Counted from the first letter of the stretch, positions 41,098-51,829 are shown. The stretch is 64,000 bases of DNA from Solwaraspora sp. WMMA2065 (GCF_030345075.1 NZ_CP128361.1:2480001-2544000), one strand, 5' to 3'. Notes: generated by a model not told the origin, from the sequence alone. Numbers and translations are program-made.

Positions 41098-42015
41098 TCA
41101 CGCCCGGGTGCCGGCGGCGACGTTGAGCCACACCTCGCGGGTGGCCGTCGACCGGTTCATGGTGATGAAGTGCAGACCGGGCACGCCTTCGTCGATCAGC
41201 CGCTGGCAGAGCTGGTTGGCCTGGTCGATGCCGAGGCGGCGGACCGCGTCGGCGTCGTCGGCGACCCGGGCGAACTGGGCGGCCAGCGCCGGCGGGAACG
41301 GGGCACCGGACAGCTGTTCGGAGCGCTCGATGGTGGCCAGTTTGGTGACCGGCATCACACCGGGCAGGATCGGGGTGTCGCAGCCGGCCGCCGCGACCCG
41401 GTCCCGCAGCCGCAGGTAGTCGTCGGCGTCGAAGACCATCTGGGTGATCGCGAAGTCCGCACCGGCCCGGCATTTGCGGACGAAGTACCGGGTGTCGGTG
41501 GCGATATCCGGCGAGCGCGGGTGTTTGTACGGGAAGGCGGCCACGCCGACGCTGAAGTCACCCGACTCGCGGACCAGCCGGACCAGGTCCTCGGCGTAGT
41601 GCACGCCCTGCGGGTGGGCCACCCACTCCCCGGTCGGGTCACCGGGCGGGTCGCCCCGCACGGCGAGCACGTTGCGCACGCCGGCACCGGCCAGCCGGCC
41701 GATGACGTTGCGCAGCTCGGCGACCGAATGGTCGACGGCGGTCAGGTGCGCCATCGGCAGCAGGGTCGTCTCGGTGGCGATCCGTTCGGTGACGTCGACC
41801 GTGGTGTCCCGGGTGGTGCCACCGGCGCCGTAGGTGATCGACACGAACGACGGCCGCAGCGGCTCCAGCTCGCGGACCGCCTGCCAGAGCAACTGCTCGC
41901 CGGCGGGGGTCTTCGGCGGGAAGAACTCGAACGAGAAGGTCGGCTGGCCGGCGCGGATCAGCTCCCCGATCGACGGCTGCGAGCCGGGGAGTACGGACGG
42001 TAGACCGAGAGCCAC
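41098..42015 (-). CDS. metF: 5,10-methylenetetrahydrofolate reductase
   Basis: 305 residues from a GTG at 42015. The start of the TIM barrel reads T-F-S-F-E-F-F-P-P-K-T (Glu in the active site). It is followed by S-I-T-Y-G-A-G-G-T-T-R-D-T-T, a V-R-G-D-P-P-G segment and D-F-A-I-T-Q-M-V-F-D-A-D. These are the FAD and folate-binding motifs of the family. It makes 5-methyl-THF for methionine. The -10 element TACAGT seven bases upstream of the GTG indicates a leaderless transcript, divergent from the prenyl synthase gene. Confidence 0.93.
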   Translation of the reverse strand: MALGLPSVLPGSQPSIGELIRAGQPTFSFEFFPPKTPAGEQLLWQAVRELEPLRPSFVSITYGAGGTTRDTTVDVTERIATETTLLPMAHLTAVDHSVAELRNVIGRLAGAGVRNVLAVRGDPPGDPTGEWVAHPQGVHYAEDLVRLVRESGDFSVGVAAFPYKHPRSPDIATDTRYFVRKCRAGADFAITQMVFDADDYLRLRDRVAAAGCDTPILPGVMPVTKLATIERSEQLSGAPFPPALAAQFARVADDADAVRRLGIDQANQLCQRLIDEGVPGLHFITMNRSTATREVWLNVAAGTRA

Positions 42016-42022
42016 GCAGCCG

Positions 42023-42028
42023 ACTGTA
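42023..42028 (-). promoter_or_regulatory. -10 element of a leaderless promoter (metF)
   Basis: On the minus strand TACAGT is followed by seven bases and the GTG of metF, with no ribosome site between. Confidence 0.55.
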
Positions 42029-42063
42029 CCGGGTGGCCTGCGGGCGGCGCATCGACCAGCCGA

Positions 42064-42069
42064 TAGCGT
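42064..42069 (+). promoter_or_regulatory. -10 element of a leaderless promoter (prenyl synthase)
   Basis: TAGCGT is followed by six bases and the GTG at 42076. The AGGGA next to the GTG is too close to act as a ribosome site. The two -10 elements of this divergent pair are 35 bases apart. Confidence 0.5.
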
Positions 42070-42075
42070 CAGGGA

Positions 42076-43158
42076 GTGGCAGACAGCATCACGGTCGCGC
42101 CGACCGACCGGGCCGACCTGCGTCGACGTGTCGACCGGGCGTTGGCCGACTTCCTCCAGGGCCGGCGACGCTGGCTGGGCGACGTCGACGAGGCGCTGCT
42201 GCCGGTGGCCGCGGCGATCGAGGACTTCGTGCTCGGCGGCGGCAAACGGCTGCGGCCGGCGTTCGGCTACTGGGGTTACCGGGGAGCCGGCGGCGGCGAC
42301 TCACCCGAGGTGGTCGCGGCCCTGGCGGCGCTGGAGTTCGTGCAGGCCAGCGCCCTGATCCACGACGATCTGGTGGACGGTTCGGACACCCGGCGCGGCG
42401 AGCCGTCGATCCACCGGCGGTTCGCCGCGCACCACCGGCGCAGCGGGTGGCGCGGGCCGGCGGACGGCTTCGGTGCCTCGGCGGCGGTGCTGCTGGGCGA
42501 TCTGTGCCTGGTCTGGTCCGACGAGCTGCTGCACGGTGCCGGGCTGACCGACGGGATGCTGCGGCGGGCCCGGCCGGTCTTCGACGAGATGCGCACCGAG
42601 GTCACCGTCGGGCAGTACCTGGACGTGCTCACCCAGTTCACCGGCGACACCTCGGTGCACCGGGCCACCCAGGTGGCCCGGCTCAAGTCGGCGAAGTACA
42701 CCGTGGAGCGGCCGCTGCTGCTGGGCGCGGCGTTGGCCGACGCGCCGGCCGCCGTCGCCGCCGGCTACTCCGGGTACGGGTTGCCGCTCGGTGAGGCGTT
42801 CCAGCTGCGTGACGACGTACTCGGGGTGTTCGGCGATCCGGCGCTCACCGGCAAGCCGGCCGGCGACGACCTGCGGGAGGGCAAACGTACCTTCCTGGTG
42901 GCGTCCGCGTACCGGACGACGTCGCCGGCCGGCCGGGGGTTGCTGGACGACCGGCTCGGTGATCCGGCGCTCGACGCCGACGGGATCGAACGGCTGCGCG
43001 AGGTGATCGTCGCCAGTGGCGCGTTGGCCGTCACCGAGGCACGGATCACCGAGCTGACCGAGCGGGCGTTGACCGCGTTGGCGCCGGTGCCGGTCGAGCC
43101 CGAGGCCGGGCAGGTGCTCCGGGATCTGGCGGTGGCGGCGACCACCCGTACCGGCTGA
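42076..43158 (+). CDS. Geranylgeranyl-type polyprenyl diphosphate synthase
   Basis: 360 residues from a GTG at 42076. G-G-G-K-R-L-R-P at 54-61, the first Asp-rich motif H-D-D-L-V-D (D97, D98, D101) and the second motif L-R-D-D-V-L-G (D246, D247) are all present. A short-chain synthase making GGPP would feed the carotenoid enzymes nearby, so it may act as crtE; its place next to metF also matches mycobacterial idsA2 (Rv2173). The residues just before the first motif are A-S-A-L-I-H, without bulky aromatics, consistent with C20 or longer product. Confidence 0.92.
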   Translation: MADSITVAPTDRADLRRRVDRALADFLQGRRRWLGDVDEALLPVAAAIEDFVLGGGKRLRPAFGYWGYRGAGGGDSPEVVAALAALEFVQASALIHDDLVDGSDTRRGEPSIHRRFAAHHRRSGWRGPADGFGASAAVLLGDLCLVWSDELLHGAGLTDGMLRRARPVFDEMRTEVTVGQYLDVLTQFTGDTSVHRATQVARLKSAKYTVERPLLLGAALADAPAAVAAGYSGYGLPLGEAFQLRDDVLGVFGDPALTGKPAGDDLREGKRTFLVASAYRTTSPAGRGLLDDRLGDPALDADGIERLREVIVASGALAVTEARITELTERALTALAPVPVEPEAGQVLRDLAVAATTRTG

Positions 43159-43180
43159 CCGCCGCCCACGCCAGACCGGC

Positions 43181-43327
43181 TCAGCTCAGCCGGTAACTGT
43201 TGGCGAAGTTGTTCGGGCTGCACGTGTTGAGCCGGTTGGTCACCAGGTCGTAGGTGTACCCGGACGGGACGGTGCAGGTGGAGATGTTGTCCCTGGGCAA
43301 CCGCAGCCGGTAGCTGTTGGCGAACAT
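43181..43327 (-). pseudogene. C-terminal remnant of a secreted-type protein, cut by the TnpB element
   Basis: The minus frame reads M-F-A-N-S-Y-R-L, R-L-P-R-D-N-I-S-T-C-T, then TVPSGYTYDLVTNRLNTCSP and N-N-F-A-N-S-Y-R-L-S to a stop at 43181. The heptapeptide F-A-N-S-Y-R-L occurs at both ends, and the DNA copies (CTGTTGGCGAA) are 119 bases apart. It begins at the end of the TnpB element, whose guide-bearing side faces it. I interpret it as the tail of a gene interrupted by that element; the 5' part is not found on the other side. Confidence 0.5.
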
Positions 43328-43341
43328 GTCGAACCTTTCCC

Positions 43342-43480
43342 TTGACAATCCTCCCCGCACTAAGGGACGGGGATTCCCTGGGTCGCCCCAGGGGGTTCCT
43401 GCTTCGCCGACGACCGCCCCGTCCGAGAGGAGGACTCCCGGTGAGGTCTTACACCGCCTCCACAGGCAGTCACGGAGAGC
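43342..43480 (-). ncRNA. Candidate omega RNA (reRNA) of TnpB
   Basis: By analogy with known IS605-type systems, the RNA overlaps the 3' end of tnpB and ends at the element boundary. The last part reads GGGAATCCCCGTCCCTTAGT then GCGGGGAGGATTGTCAA, a hairpin and tail as expected. The guide would be the flanking 20 bases (minus strand of 43322-43341, GGGAAAGGTTCGACATGTTC). The 5' limit given here is a guess. Confidence 0.5.
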
Positions 43481-44571
43481 CCCTCCGCGAGAATGTTGCG
43501 GGCCGCGTTGACGTCCCGGTCATGGGCCTGCCCGCACCGGCAGGTCCACGACCGGACCGCCAACGGCATCCGGCCAGCCAGTTCGCCGCAGTCCGAGCAC
43601 AGTCGGGTCGACGGGAACCAGCGGTCCACGACCACCAGATCGCGGCCGTACCAGTCCGTTTTGTACTCCAGCATGCTGCGGAACTGCCGCCAGGCCGCGT
43701 CGGAGATGGCGCGGGCCAGACGGTGGTTGGCCATCATGTTGCGGACGGTCAGGTCCTCGATCACGATCGTTTGGGTTTCACGAACGAGCCGGGTGGTCAA
43801 CTTGTGCAGGTGGTCGCGGCGGCGGTCGGCGATCCGGGCATGAACCCGGGCCACCGCCAGCCGGGCCTTGGCCCGGTTCGCCGAACCTTTGGCCTTGCGT
43901 GCGAGGTTCCGCTGGGCGCGGGCCAGCCGATCGCGGTCACGGCGTTCATGTCTCGGGTTGGGGATCTTCTCCCCGGTGGACAGGGTGAACAGGCTGTCGA
44001 GGCCGGCGTCGACCCCCACCACGGCGGTGGTGGCCGGGGCCGGGTCGATCCGGTCGTCGCAGAGCAGGGAGACGAACCAGCGGCCCGCCGGGTCCTGCGA
44101 CACGGTCACCGTCGACGGCGCCGCGCCCTGCGGGAGCGGTCGGGACCACACGATGTCCAACGGATCGGACATCTTCGCCAGGGTCAGCCGACCGTCGCGC
44201 CACCGGAACGCGCTGGCGGTGTACTCCGCCGACCGCCGCGACCGCTTCCTCGACTTGAACGTCGGGTACCGGGCCCGTTTCGCCCAGAAGTTGGCGAACG
44301 CGGTCTGCAGGTGCCGCAGCGCCTGCTGCAGAGGGACGCAGGAGACGTCGTTGAGGAACGCCAGTTCGTCGGTCTTCTTCCACCCGGTGAGCATCGCCGA
44401 CGTGGCGTTGTAGGTGACCCGTTCCCGACGCAGGGTCCACGCCTCGCTGCGGGCGGCCAGCGCCATGTTGTACACCAGCCGGACACAACCGAACGTCCGG
44501 GCGAGCTCGGCGGCCTGCCCGGGGGTGGGGTGGAAGCGGTACCTGAACGCCCGCTTCACGGTCCTGGACAC
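43360..44571 (-). CDS. tnpB: TnpB RNA-guided nuclease
   Basis: 403 residues from the start at 44571. The RuvC-like active site is complete: Asp188 in V-V-G-V-D-A-G-L, Glu272 in V-I-E-D-L-T-V-R-N-M and Asp353 in D-R-D-V-N-A-A-R-N. The zinc finger between the last two has C-S-D-C-G and C-R-C-G. The N-terminal helix-rich part (R-Y-R-F-H-P-T-P-G-Q) is typical. The C-terminal 40 residues are Ser/Arg/Pro-rich and are encoded by the DNA that also makes the omega RNA. It is inserted between the prenyl synthase and lycopene cyclase genes. Confidence 0.93.
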   Translation of the reverse strand: MSRTVKRAFRYRFHPTPGQAAELARTFGCVRLVYNMALAARSEAWTLRRERVTYNATSAMLTGWKKTDELAFLNDVSCVPLQQALRHLQTAFANFWAKRARYPTFKSRKRSRRSAEYTASAFRWRDGRLTLAKMSDPLDIVWSRPLPQGAAPSTVTVSQDPAGRWFVSLLCDDRIDPAPATTAVVGVDAGLDSLFTLSTGEKIPNPRHERRDRDRLARAQRNLARKAKGSANRAKARLAVARVHARIADRRRDHLHKLTTRLVRETQTIVIEDLTVRNMMANHRLARAISDAAWRQFRSMLEYKTDWYGRDLVVVDRWFPSTRLCSDCGELAGRMPLAVRSWTCRCGQAHDRDVNAARNILAEGLSVTACGGGVRPHRESSSRTGRSSAKQEPPGATQGIPVP

Positions 44572-44625
44572 AGTCCACAGTCTAGCGATTCGGTCGTGAG
44601 CCGTGGGGTCGCGTGTGGGGTGGAC

Positions 44626-44652
44626 GCCGATCCGCCTTGGCGGCGGATCGGC
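44626..44652. repeat. Hairpin upstream of tnpB
   Basis: GCCGATCCGCC and GGCGGATCGGC form an 11-base stem around a five-base loop, followed on the plus strand by TTT. It may be the left-end hairpin of the TnpB element or a terminator that protects it from upstream transcription. Confidence 0.6.
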
Positions 44653-44886
44653 TTTCCCTGTCCTGCTCCGCAGGGGTTCCGTTTCCTCCCCGGCCGCAAC
44701 GCCGGAGTATCCACGGAAGGCATCCGATGATAGATTTCTCCCCTTCGGGCAGAACAGAACGGGGGTATAGGCAGGTTCGCGCGACCGCAGTACGGACGAT
44801 AGACGATCAGATGACGTAAATCAATGCGTCACATCGTGACGGACTTTGCCGTAAACAAATCGGTTGAATTGCATAGCAGTTTCCGG
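44653..44886. other. AT-richer intergenic region left of the lycopene cyclase genes
   Basis: No gene is seen. The stretch 44720-44880 is clearly AT-richer than its surroundings. On the minus strand it contains TTGATTTACGTCATC, which includes TTGAT, the target motif of some TnpB families, so the true left end of the element could lie near 44825 rather than at the hairpin. This is speculative. Confidence 0.35.
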
Positions 44887-45279
44887 TCAGTGCTCGTCTC
44901 TGCCGGTGTCCCCGGGCCGGCGCCCCGGACGCCGCCGCAGCCGGGCGAGCAGCCAGTCGCCCTCGCCGGCCGCCGGGGTGCGCTGCACGCCACGCCGCCC
45001 CAGCCAGACCCACACCGAGAGGGTGAACAGCACCATCGTGAATCCGAACAGCAGATCCTCGACCGGCGCGTACGCGATCCGCAGCCCGACGATGGCGGCC
45101 GGGTCGTAGCGCACGATGGCACGGCCGGTCAGGATCCCGTTGGAGAGCAACTGGAAGCCGACGATGATCGGGTAGGTCGCCCAGAAGACCGCCCGCAGCA
45201 CCAGTCGGGTGCGCAGCACCACGAGGTCGACCAGCACGGCGGCCACCACCCCGAGCAGCGCGGCGACGGTGTAGCTCAC
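44887..45279 (-). CDS. crtYd: Lycopene cyclase domain subunit (CrtYd-like)
   Basis: 130 residues from a GTG at 45279 overlapping the CrtYc stop in a GTGA. Three membrane segments flank the P-V-E-D-L-L-F-G-F motif (about 75-83), the signature of the small heterodimeric cyclases of actinomycetes. The W-A-T-Y-P-I-I-V-G-F segment also fits. With CrtYc it closes one or both ends of lycopene into rings. It has a hydrophilic Arg-rich C-terminal tail. Confidence 0.85.
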   Translation of the reverse strand: MSYTVAALLGVVAAVLVDLVVLRTRLVLRAVFWATYPIIVGFQLLSNGILTGRAIVRYDPAAIVGLRIAYAPVEDLLFGFTMVLFTLSVWVWLGRRGVQRTPAAGEGDWLLARLRRRPGRRPGDTGRDEH

Positions 45280-45716
45280 CGGACTCGCCGCCGGCCGGCA
45301 TCGGCCCCGTCGCCGCCCCGACTGCGGTCGGCCTCGTCGCCCGCCGGCCGGTGGTCGGCCTCGTCGCCGGCCGACCAGCGGTCGTCGGGGCGGCGTGGGC
45401 GGCCGGGCGGGGTACGCACCGCGCGGACCGCCTCGAACCCCAGCACCGTGCAGATCGGCACGACCACGAAGAACAGCAGCTCGTCCAGTGGCAGCCGGCC
45501 GGGCAGCAGCACACCGGTGGTCTGGGCGGGGTCGAAACTCCAGTGCCCGGCGGCGATCGCGGCCAGGTCCCAGGCTGCGAAGACCACCACCACCGCCAGC
45601 AGGGTCAAAGACAGCCGACGCCACCGGCGGAGCACGTTGACCCGCAGCACCGGCTCCAGCCAGATCGCGGCGAACAGGCAGCCGGCCAGCACCGCCAGGT
45701 AGCTGAGCTGACCCAT
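45276..45716 (-). CDS. crtYc: Lycopene cyclase domain subunit (CrtYc-like)
   Basis: 146 residues from the ATG at 45716, five bases after the Rv2175c-like gene. It opens with a membrane helix (S-Y-L-A-V-L-A-G-C-L-F-A-A-I-W-L-E-P). The P-L-D-E-L-L-F-F-V-V motif (about 78-87) is the counterpart of the CrtYd motif. The C-terminal 45 residues are Asp/Arg/Ala-rich and unlike the family. Co-translation with CrtYd is expected from the overlap. Confidence 0.85.
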   Translation of the reverse strand: MGQLSYLAVLAGCLFAAIWLEPVLRVNVLRRWRRLSLTLLAVVVVFAAWDLAAIAAGHWSFDPAQTTGVLLPGRLPLDELLFFVVVPICTVLGFEAVRAVRTPPGRPRRPDDRWSAGDEADHRPAGDEADRSRGGDGADAGRRRVR

Positions 45717-45721
45717 GCCGG

Positions 45722-46117
45722 TTAGAAACCCTCGGCCTGTGCCCGACGTTTCACCTCGCGGGCGCGGTCGCCGCCGAGCGCCGTCGCGGGCGTGCCGGGC
45801 AGCGAGTCGTCCGGCCGGTACAGCCAGCCCAGCATCTCCTCGTCGGAGAAGCCGGCGTCGTGCAGCAGGGTCAGGATGCCGGGCAGGTGCTTGCGTACGG
45901 TGTGGTTGGCCACCAACTCGGCCGGCACCCGGCGGACCCCGTCGCGGCGGACGGCGAGCAGCTCCCGGTCCCGGATCATCTGGTGGACCTTGCTGATCGT
46001 CACGTCGAGGCGTTCGGCGACATCGGGCAGGGTCAGCCAACCGGCCGGCTCGCCGACGGTCACCGGCCCGGTCCCACCGGGGGCCGGCGGCGCTGGGGTC
46101 GAGGCGGGATCTGTCAC
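45722..46117 (-). CDS. Rv2175c-like winged-helix DNA-binding protein
   Basis: 131 residues from a GTG at 46117, with AGGG upstream. The helix-turn-helix reads T-L-P-D-V-A-E-R-L-D-V-T-I-S-K-V-H-Q-M, and the wing R-D-R-E-L-L-A-V-R-R-D-G-V-R-R-V-P. The C-terminal part has the L-H-D-A-G-F-S-D-E-E-M-L-G-W-L-Y motif of the family. Mycobacterial Rv2175c is phosphorylated by the neighbouring kinase PknL on an N-terminal Thr; here the disordered N-terminus has Thr2, Thr7 and Thr16 and the kinase gene is divergent next door. It heads an operon with the lycopene cyclase genes. Confidence 0.9.
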   Translation of the reverse strand: MTDPASTPAPPAPGGTGPVTVGEPAGWLTLPDVAERLDVTISKVHQMIRDRELLAVRRDGVRRVPAELVANHTVRKHLPGILTLLHDAGFSDEEMLGWLYRPDDSLPGTPATALGGDRAREVKRRAQAEGF

Positions 46118-46326
46118 GTCACCACCCTGCCACGCACCAGCCCCGCCGGCACCACTGACCCCGTCCTGGCGCGCCAGGGGCCCGTCCGGTTGCGCCGCGC
46201 CGGGTCGCCGTTCGGTGGGCCTGGGCGGGTTGCCAGTTGGTTGCCGTGCGCTGCCGGCAGGTAACGGTTTGGCCCGGTTCGGCGGACCCGGCCTGATCGG
46301 AGTTCTGCCCTCCCCCTGCGGCCGCA

Positions 46327-46332
46327 TAGACT
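46327..46332 (+). promoter_or_regulatory. -10 element of a leaderless promoter (PASTA kinase)
   Basis: TAGACT lies eight bases before the ATG at 46341, with no ribosome site between. Confidence 0.55.
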
Positions 46333-46340
46333 GCCTGCCG

Positions 46341-48422
46341 ATGGACACACAGGTCGCCGACTCGCTGCTGGGCTCGTTGATCGACGGGCGGTACCGGATC
46401 CGTGCCCGGGTGGCGCGGGGTGGCATGGCGACCGTGTACACGGCGACCGACGAACGGCTCGAGCGCACCGTCGCGCTGAAGATCATCCATCCGACCCAGC
46501 TCAACGACGTGCAGGGTCGCGATGCCGGGTTCCTCGACCGGTTCACCGACGAGGCCAAGACCATCGCCCGGCTGACCCACCCCAACGTGGTCGCCGTCTA
46601 CGACCAGGGCACCCACCTCGGGCTGCCGTACCTGGTGATGGAGTACGTCCGGGGCCGGACGCTGCGCGACGTGCTGGCCGAGCGACGGCGGCTCAACCCG
46701 GGCGAGGCGCTGGCGATCCTGGAGCAGATGCTGGCAGCGATCGGTGCCGCCCACCGGGCCGGCCTGGTGCACCGCGACGTCAAACCCGAAAACGTGCTGG
46801 TCGCCGAGGCGCCGACCGGCGGCGCCGGGAACCTGATCGACAGCGTCGTGAAGGTCGCCGATTTCGGCCTGGCCCAGGCGGTGCAGGCCAGCGCCGAGGC
46901 CGGCGGCGGTCAACTGATGGCCACCGTGGCGTACGTGGCGCCGGAGCTCGTCACCCAGGGCCGGGCCGATCCGCGTACCGACGTCTACTCGGCGGGCATC
47001 GTGCTGTTCGAGATGCTCACCGGTCGGGTGCCCTACGACGGTGACCGCCCGGCGGAGGTCGCCTGGCAGCACGTCGACCAGGACGTGCCACCGCCGTCGC
47101 AGTCGGTGCCGGGTGTCCCGGCGATGGTCGACGACCTGGTCGTGCGGGCAACCCGCCGGGATCCGGGTGAACGCCCCACCGACGCCGGAGCGCTGCTGTC
47201 CGACGTCCAGGTGGTCCGCGACGATCTCGGCAACGCGAGCGCCAATACGGCGGTGCTGCGCCAACTGGCGCAGCCCACGATGGCGGTCTCGCCGGTGCCG
47301 GAGGCCGAGCGCCCGTCCTGGGCCCGACTGCCGGAGCCGAAGGACCGACGGGACCGGTCGGCACCGCGCCGACGGGCCGCCTCCAGCACCGTGGTCCGCT
47401 CGGCCGCCGCCGGTGGGCCACCGGTGATGGCCAGCGGCGGAGCCGACCCGGCTCCCGGCCGGCGGCGCAGCACCGAGCGGAGCCGGGCGAAGAGCACCGA
47501 GCAGCCCGGCGGCGCAGGCCTGGGCGGGCTGCGGGACCGGCTGGTGGAGAACCCGCGGGCCCGGCTGGCGGCGATCGCCGGGGCGCTGGTGTTCCTGCTG
47601 CTACTCGGGGTCGGCGGCTGGTGGCTCGGGGCCGGCCGGTACACCGTCGCGCCCAGCATGGTCGGCCTCGACCAGGCGCAGGCACAGGCACTGGCCGCGC
47701 AGCGCGGCCTCACGATCAGCGTCGCCGACCCCCGGCACGACGAGAACGTCGCCCGGGATCTGGTGCTGGCCCAGGATCCGCCCAGCAACGGCCGGATCGT
47801 CCGCGGCGGCGAGATCACCCTGACCTTCTCCCTCGGTCCCGAGCGCTACGCGGTGCCCGACGTGGTCGGCAAGACGCTCGACCTGGCCCGGGTCGACCTG
47901 GAGAAGGCGCAGCTGGTGTTGGAGCAGGCGGCCGACCGGTACGACGACAACCTGCCCGCCGGCGTGGTGGCCGCCGTCGACCCGCCGGTCGGCACCGAGG
48001 TGCAGGCCGGCGAGGTGGTGAAGGTGACGGTCAGCAAGGGCCGGGCCCCGATCACCGTGCCCAACGTAGTGGGGCTCGACGTCGACGAGGCCCGGCGGAT
48101 GCTGGAGGAGCTCAAGCTCGAGCCGCTGGTCGCCTCCGAGGAGTCGGACAAGCCGAAGGACCAGGTCATCGGTCAGGAGCCGGCGGACGGCGCCGGGGTG
48201 GAAGAGGGTACGGAGATCAAGCTCAGGGTGAGCGAGGGCCCGCCGGCGGTCGTCGTGCCGAGGATGATCGACCGGCCATGTCAGGAGGCGCTGGCCGAAC
48301 TGCAGGGCCTGGGCTTCCCGGTCCGGGTCGACTTCAACCCCAACGGCACGGTCCGCTACCAGAGCCCCAACGACGGGTCCGAGGTGCCGCCCGGCACCGA
48401 GATCGTGATCGGCTGTCTCTGA
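46341..48422 (+). CDS. Serine/threonine kinase with four PASTA repeats (PknL/PknB type)
   Basis: 693 residues from the ATG at 46341. The kinase domain covers about 15-275, with the glycine loop R-G-G-M-A-T-V-Y, Lys47, H-R-D-V-K-P-E-N (catalytic Asp146) and D-F-G at 174-176. A basic, Pro/Ala-rich juxtamembrane segment leads to one membrane helix at about 409-430. Four PASTA domains follow (about 433-504, 504-569, 570-634 and 634-693), which bind muropeptides or lipid II in related kinases. The neighbour Rv2175c-like gene suggests it is the PknL orthologue, though mycobacterial PknL lacks PASTA domains. It should phosphorylate that protein. Confidence 0.93.
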   Translation: MDTQVADSLLGSLIDGRYRIRARVARGGMATVYTATDERLERTVALKIIHPTQLNDVQGRDAGFLDRFTDEAKTIARLTHPNVVAVYDQGTHLGLPYLVMEYVRGRTLRDVLAERRRLNPGEALAILEQMLAAIGAAHRAGLVHRDVKPENVLVAEAPTGGAGNLIDSVVKVADFGLAQAVQASAEAGGGQLMATVAYVAPELVTQGRADPRTDVYSAGIVLFEMLTGRVPYDGDRPAEVAWQHVDQDVPPPSQSVPGVPAMVDDLVVRATRRDPGERPTDAGALLSDVQVVRDDLGNASANTAVLRQLAQPTMAVSPVPEAERPSWARLPEPKDRRDRSAPRRRAASSTVVRSAAAGGPPVMASGGADPAPGRRRSTERSRAKSTEQPGGAGLGGLRDRLVENPRARLAAIAGALVFLLLLGVGGWWLGAGRYTVAPSMVGLDQAQAQALAAQRGLTISVADPRHDENVARDLVLAQDPPSNGRIVRGGEITLTFSLGPERYAVPDVVGKTLDLARVDLEKAQLVLEQAADRYDDNLPAGVVAAVDPPVGTEVQAGEVVKVTVSKGRAPITVPNVVGLDVDEARRMLEELKLEPLVASEESDKPKDQVIGQEPADGAGVEEGTEIKLRVSEGPPAVVVPRMIDRPCQEALAELQGLGFPVRVDFNPNGTVRYQSPNDGSEVPPGTEIVIGCL

Positions 48423-48423
48423 G

Positions 48424-49310
48424 ATGTCGGTCGACGGTTCCGCCGGGCACCGGCCGGTCGGCTCGCACACGCCCACCTCGGGCGGGCTGGCCCGAGCCGC
48501 GCTGCCGTACGCCGACGCGGCCGCCTCCGAGGTGGTGCAGGTGTACATCGGCAACTCGCGCGGCTGGGCGATGCCCGACGGCGACCCGGCCCAGGACGTG
48601 GCGTTCCGCGACGGCTGCGCCGAGCGTGGGCTGCGCGCGTACATCCACGCCTCGCTGCTGGTGAACCTCGGATCGCCGACCGCCGCCACGGTGGAACGCT
48701 CTGCCGCGACCCTGGCGCACGCGCTGCGCCGGGGCCGGGCGATCGGCGCCGAGGCGGTCATCTTCCACGCCGGCAGCGCCGTCGACGACGGGTACGCCGA
48801 CACCGCTATGCGGCAGGTCCGCGAGGCGCTGCTGCCGTTGCTGGACGCCGCCGAGGCCGCCGACGGACCGATGCTGCTGGTCGAGCCGAGCGCCGGCGGC
48901 GGCCGGTCGCTGGCGTCCCGGGTGGAGCATCTGCGGCCGTACCTCGCCGCGGTGGACTGGCATCCCCGGATGGGCGTCTGCTTCGACACCTGCCACGCGT
49001 GGGCCGCCGGGCACGACGTGGCCGGCCCGGGTGGCATGACCGCGACGATCGACGCGCTGGTCGACGCCGTCGGGGCGGACCGGCTGCGGCTGGTGCACGC
49101 CAACGACTCCCGCGACGGTTGCGGGTCCACCCGGGACCGGCACGAGACGATCGGCGCGGGCATGATCGGCGAGGCGGCGTTCGCCGAGCTGATGCGGCAT
49201 CCGGCCACTGCCGGCGTGCCGGTGCTGGTCGAGACGCCGAGCGAGAAGCACGTCGGGCACGCCGCCGACGTCGCGACGCTGCGTCGCCTGGTCGAGGCGG
49301 CGACTGTGCG

Positions 49311-49314
<4 letters not shown>
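48424..49314 (+). CDS. nfo: Endonuclease IV (AP endonuclease)
   Basis: 296 residues from the ATG at 48424, one base after the kinase stop, so the two are coupled. It has the nine metal-binding positions expected of the TIM-barrel family: H-A-S-L-L-V-N near residue 77, A-V-I-F-H-A-G-S, L-L-V-E-P-S-A-G, V-C-F-D-T-C-H-A-W-A-A-G-H and V-H-A-N-D-S, then a closing V-E-T-P. It opens abasic sites during base excision repair. Its stop codon shares a CTAG with that of the convergent threonine aldolase gene. Confidence 0.92.
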
Positions 49315-51783
<2,469 letters not shown>

Positions 51784-51829
51784 GACCGGCGGCGCGGCGA
51801 CGGACCCGCCGGCCGGGCCGGCACCGGGC

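Larger units (their letters stand above)
43342..44655 (-). mobile_element. TnpB-only IS200/IS605-type element
   Basis: The right end is well defined: on the minus strand, after the gene stop, a C-C-C-C-G-T-C-C-C...hairpin and AGGATTGTCAA lead to the boundary at 43342, as in actinomycete IS605-type elements. The left end is uncertain; a hairpin at 44626-44652 upstream of tnpB may belong to it. No tnpA (HUH transposase) is present, so the element cannot move by itself. Confidence 0.65.

Noticed and set aside
44807-45514. 235-codon minus-strand frame over the lycopene cyclase genes
   Set aside because: It is a shifted frame over crtYc/crtYd; the true frames carry the cyclase motifs.
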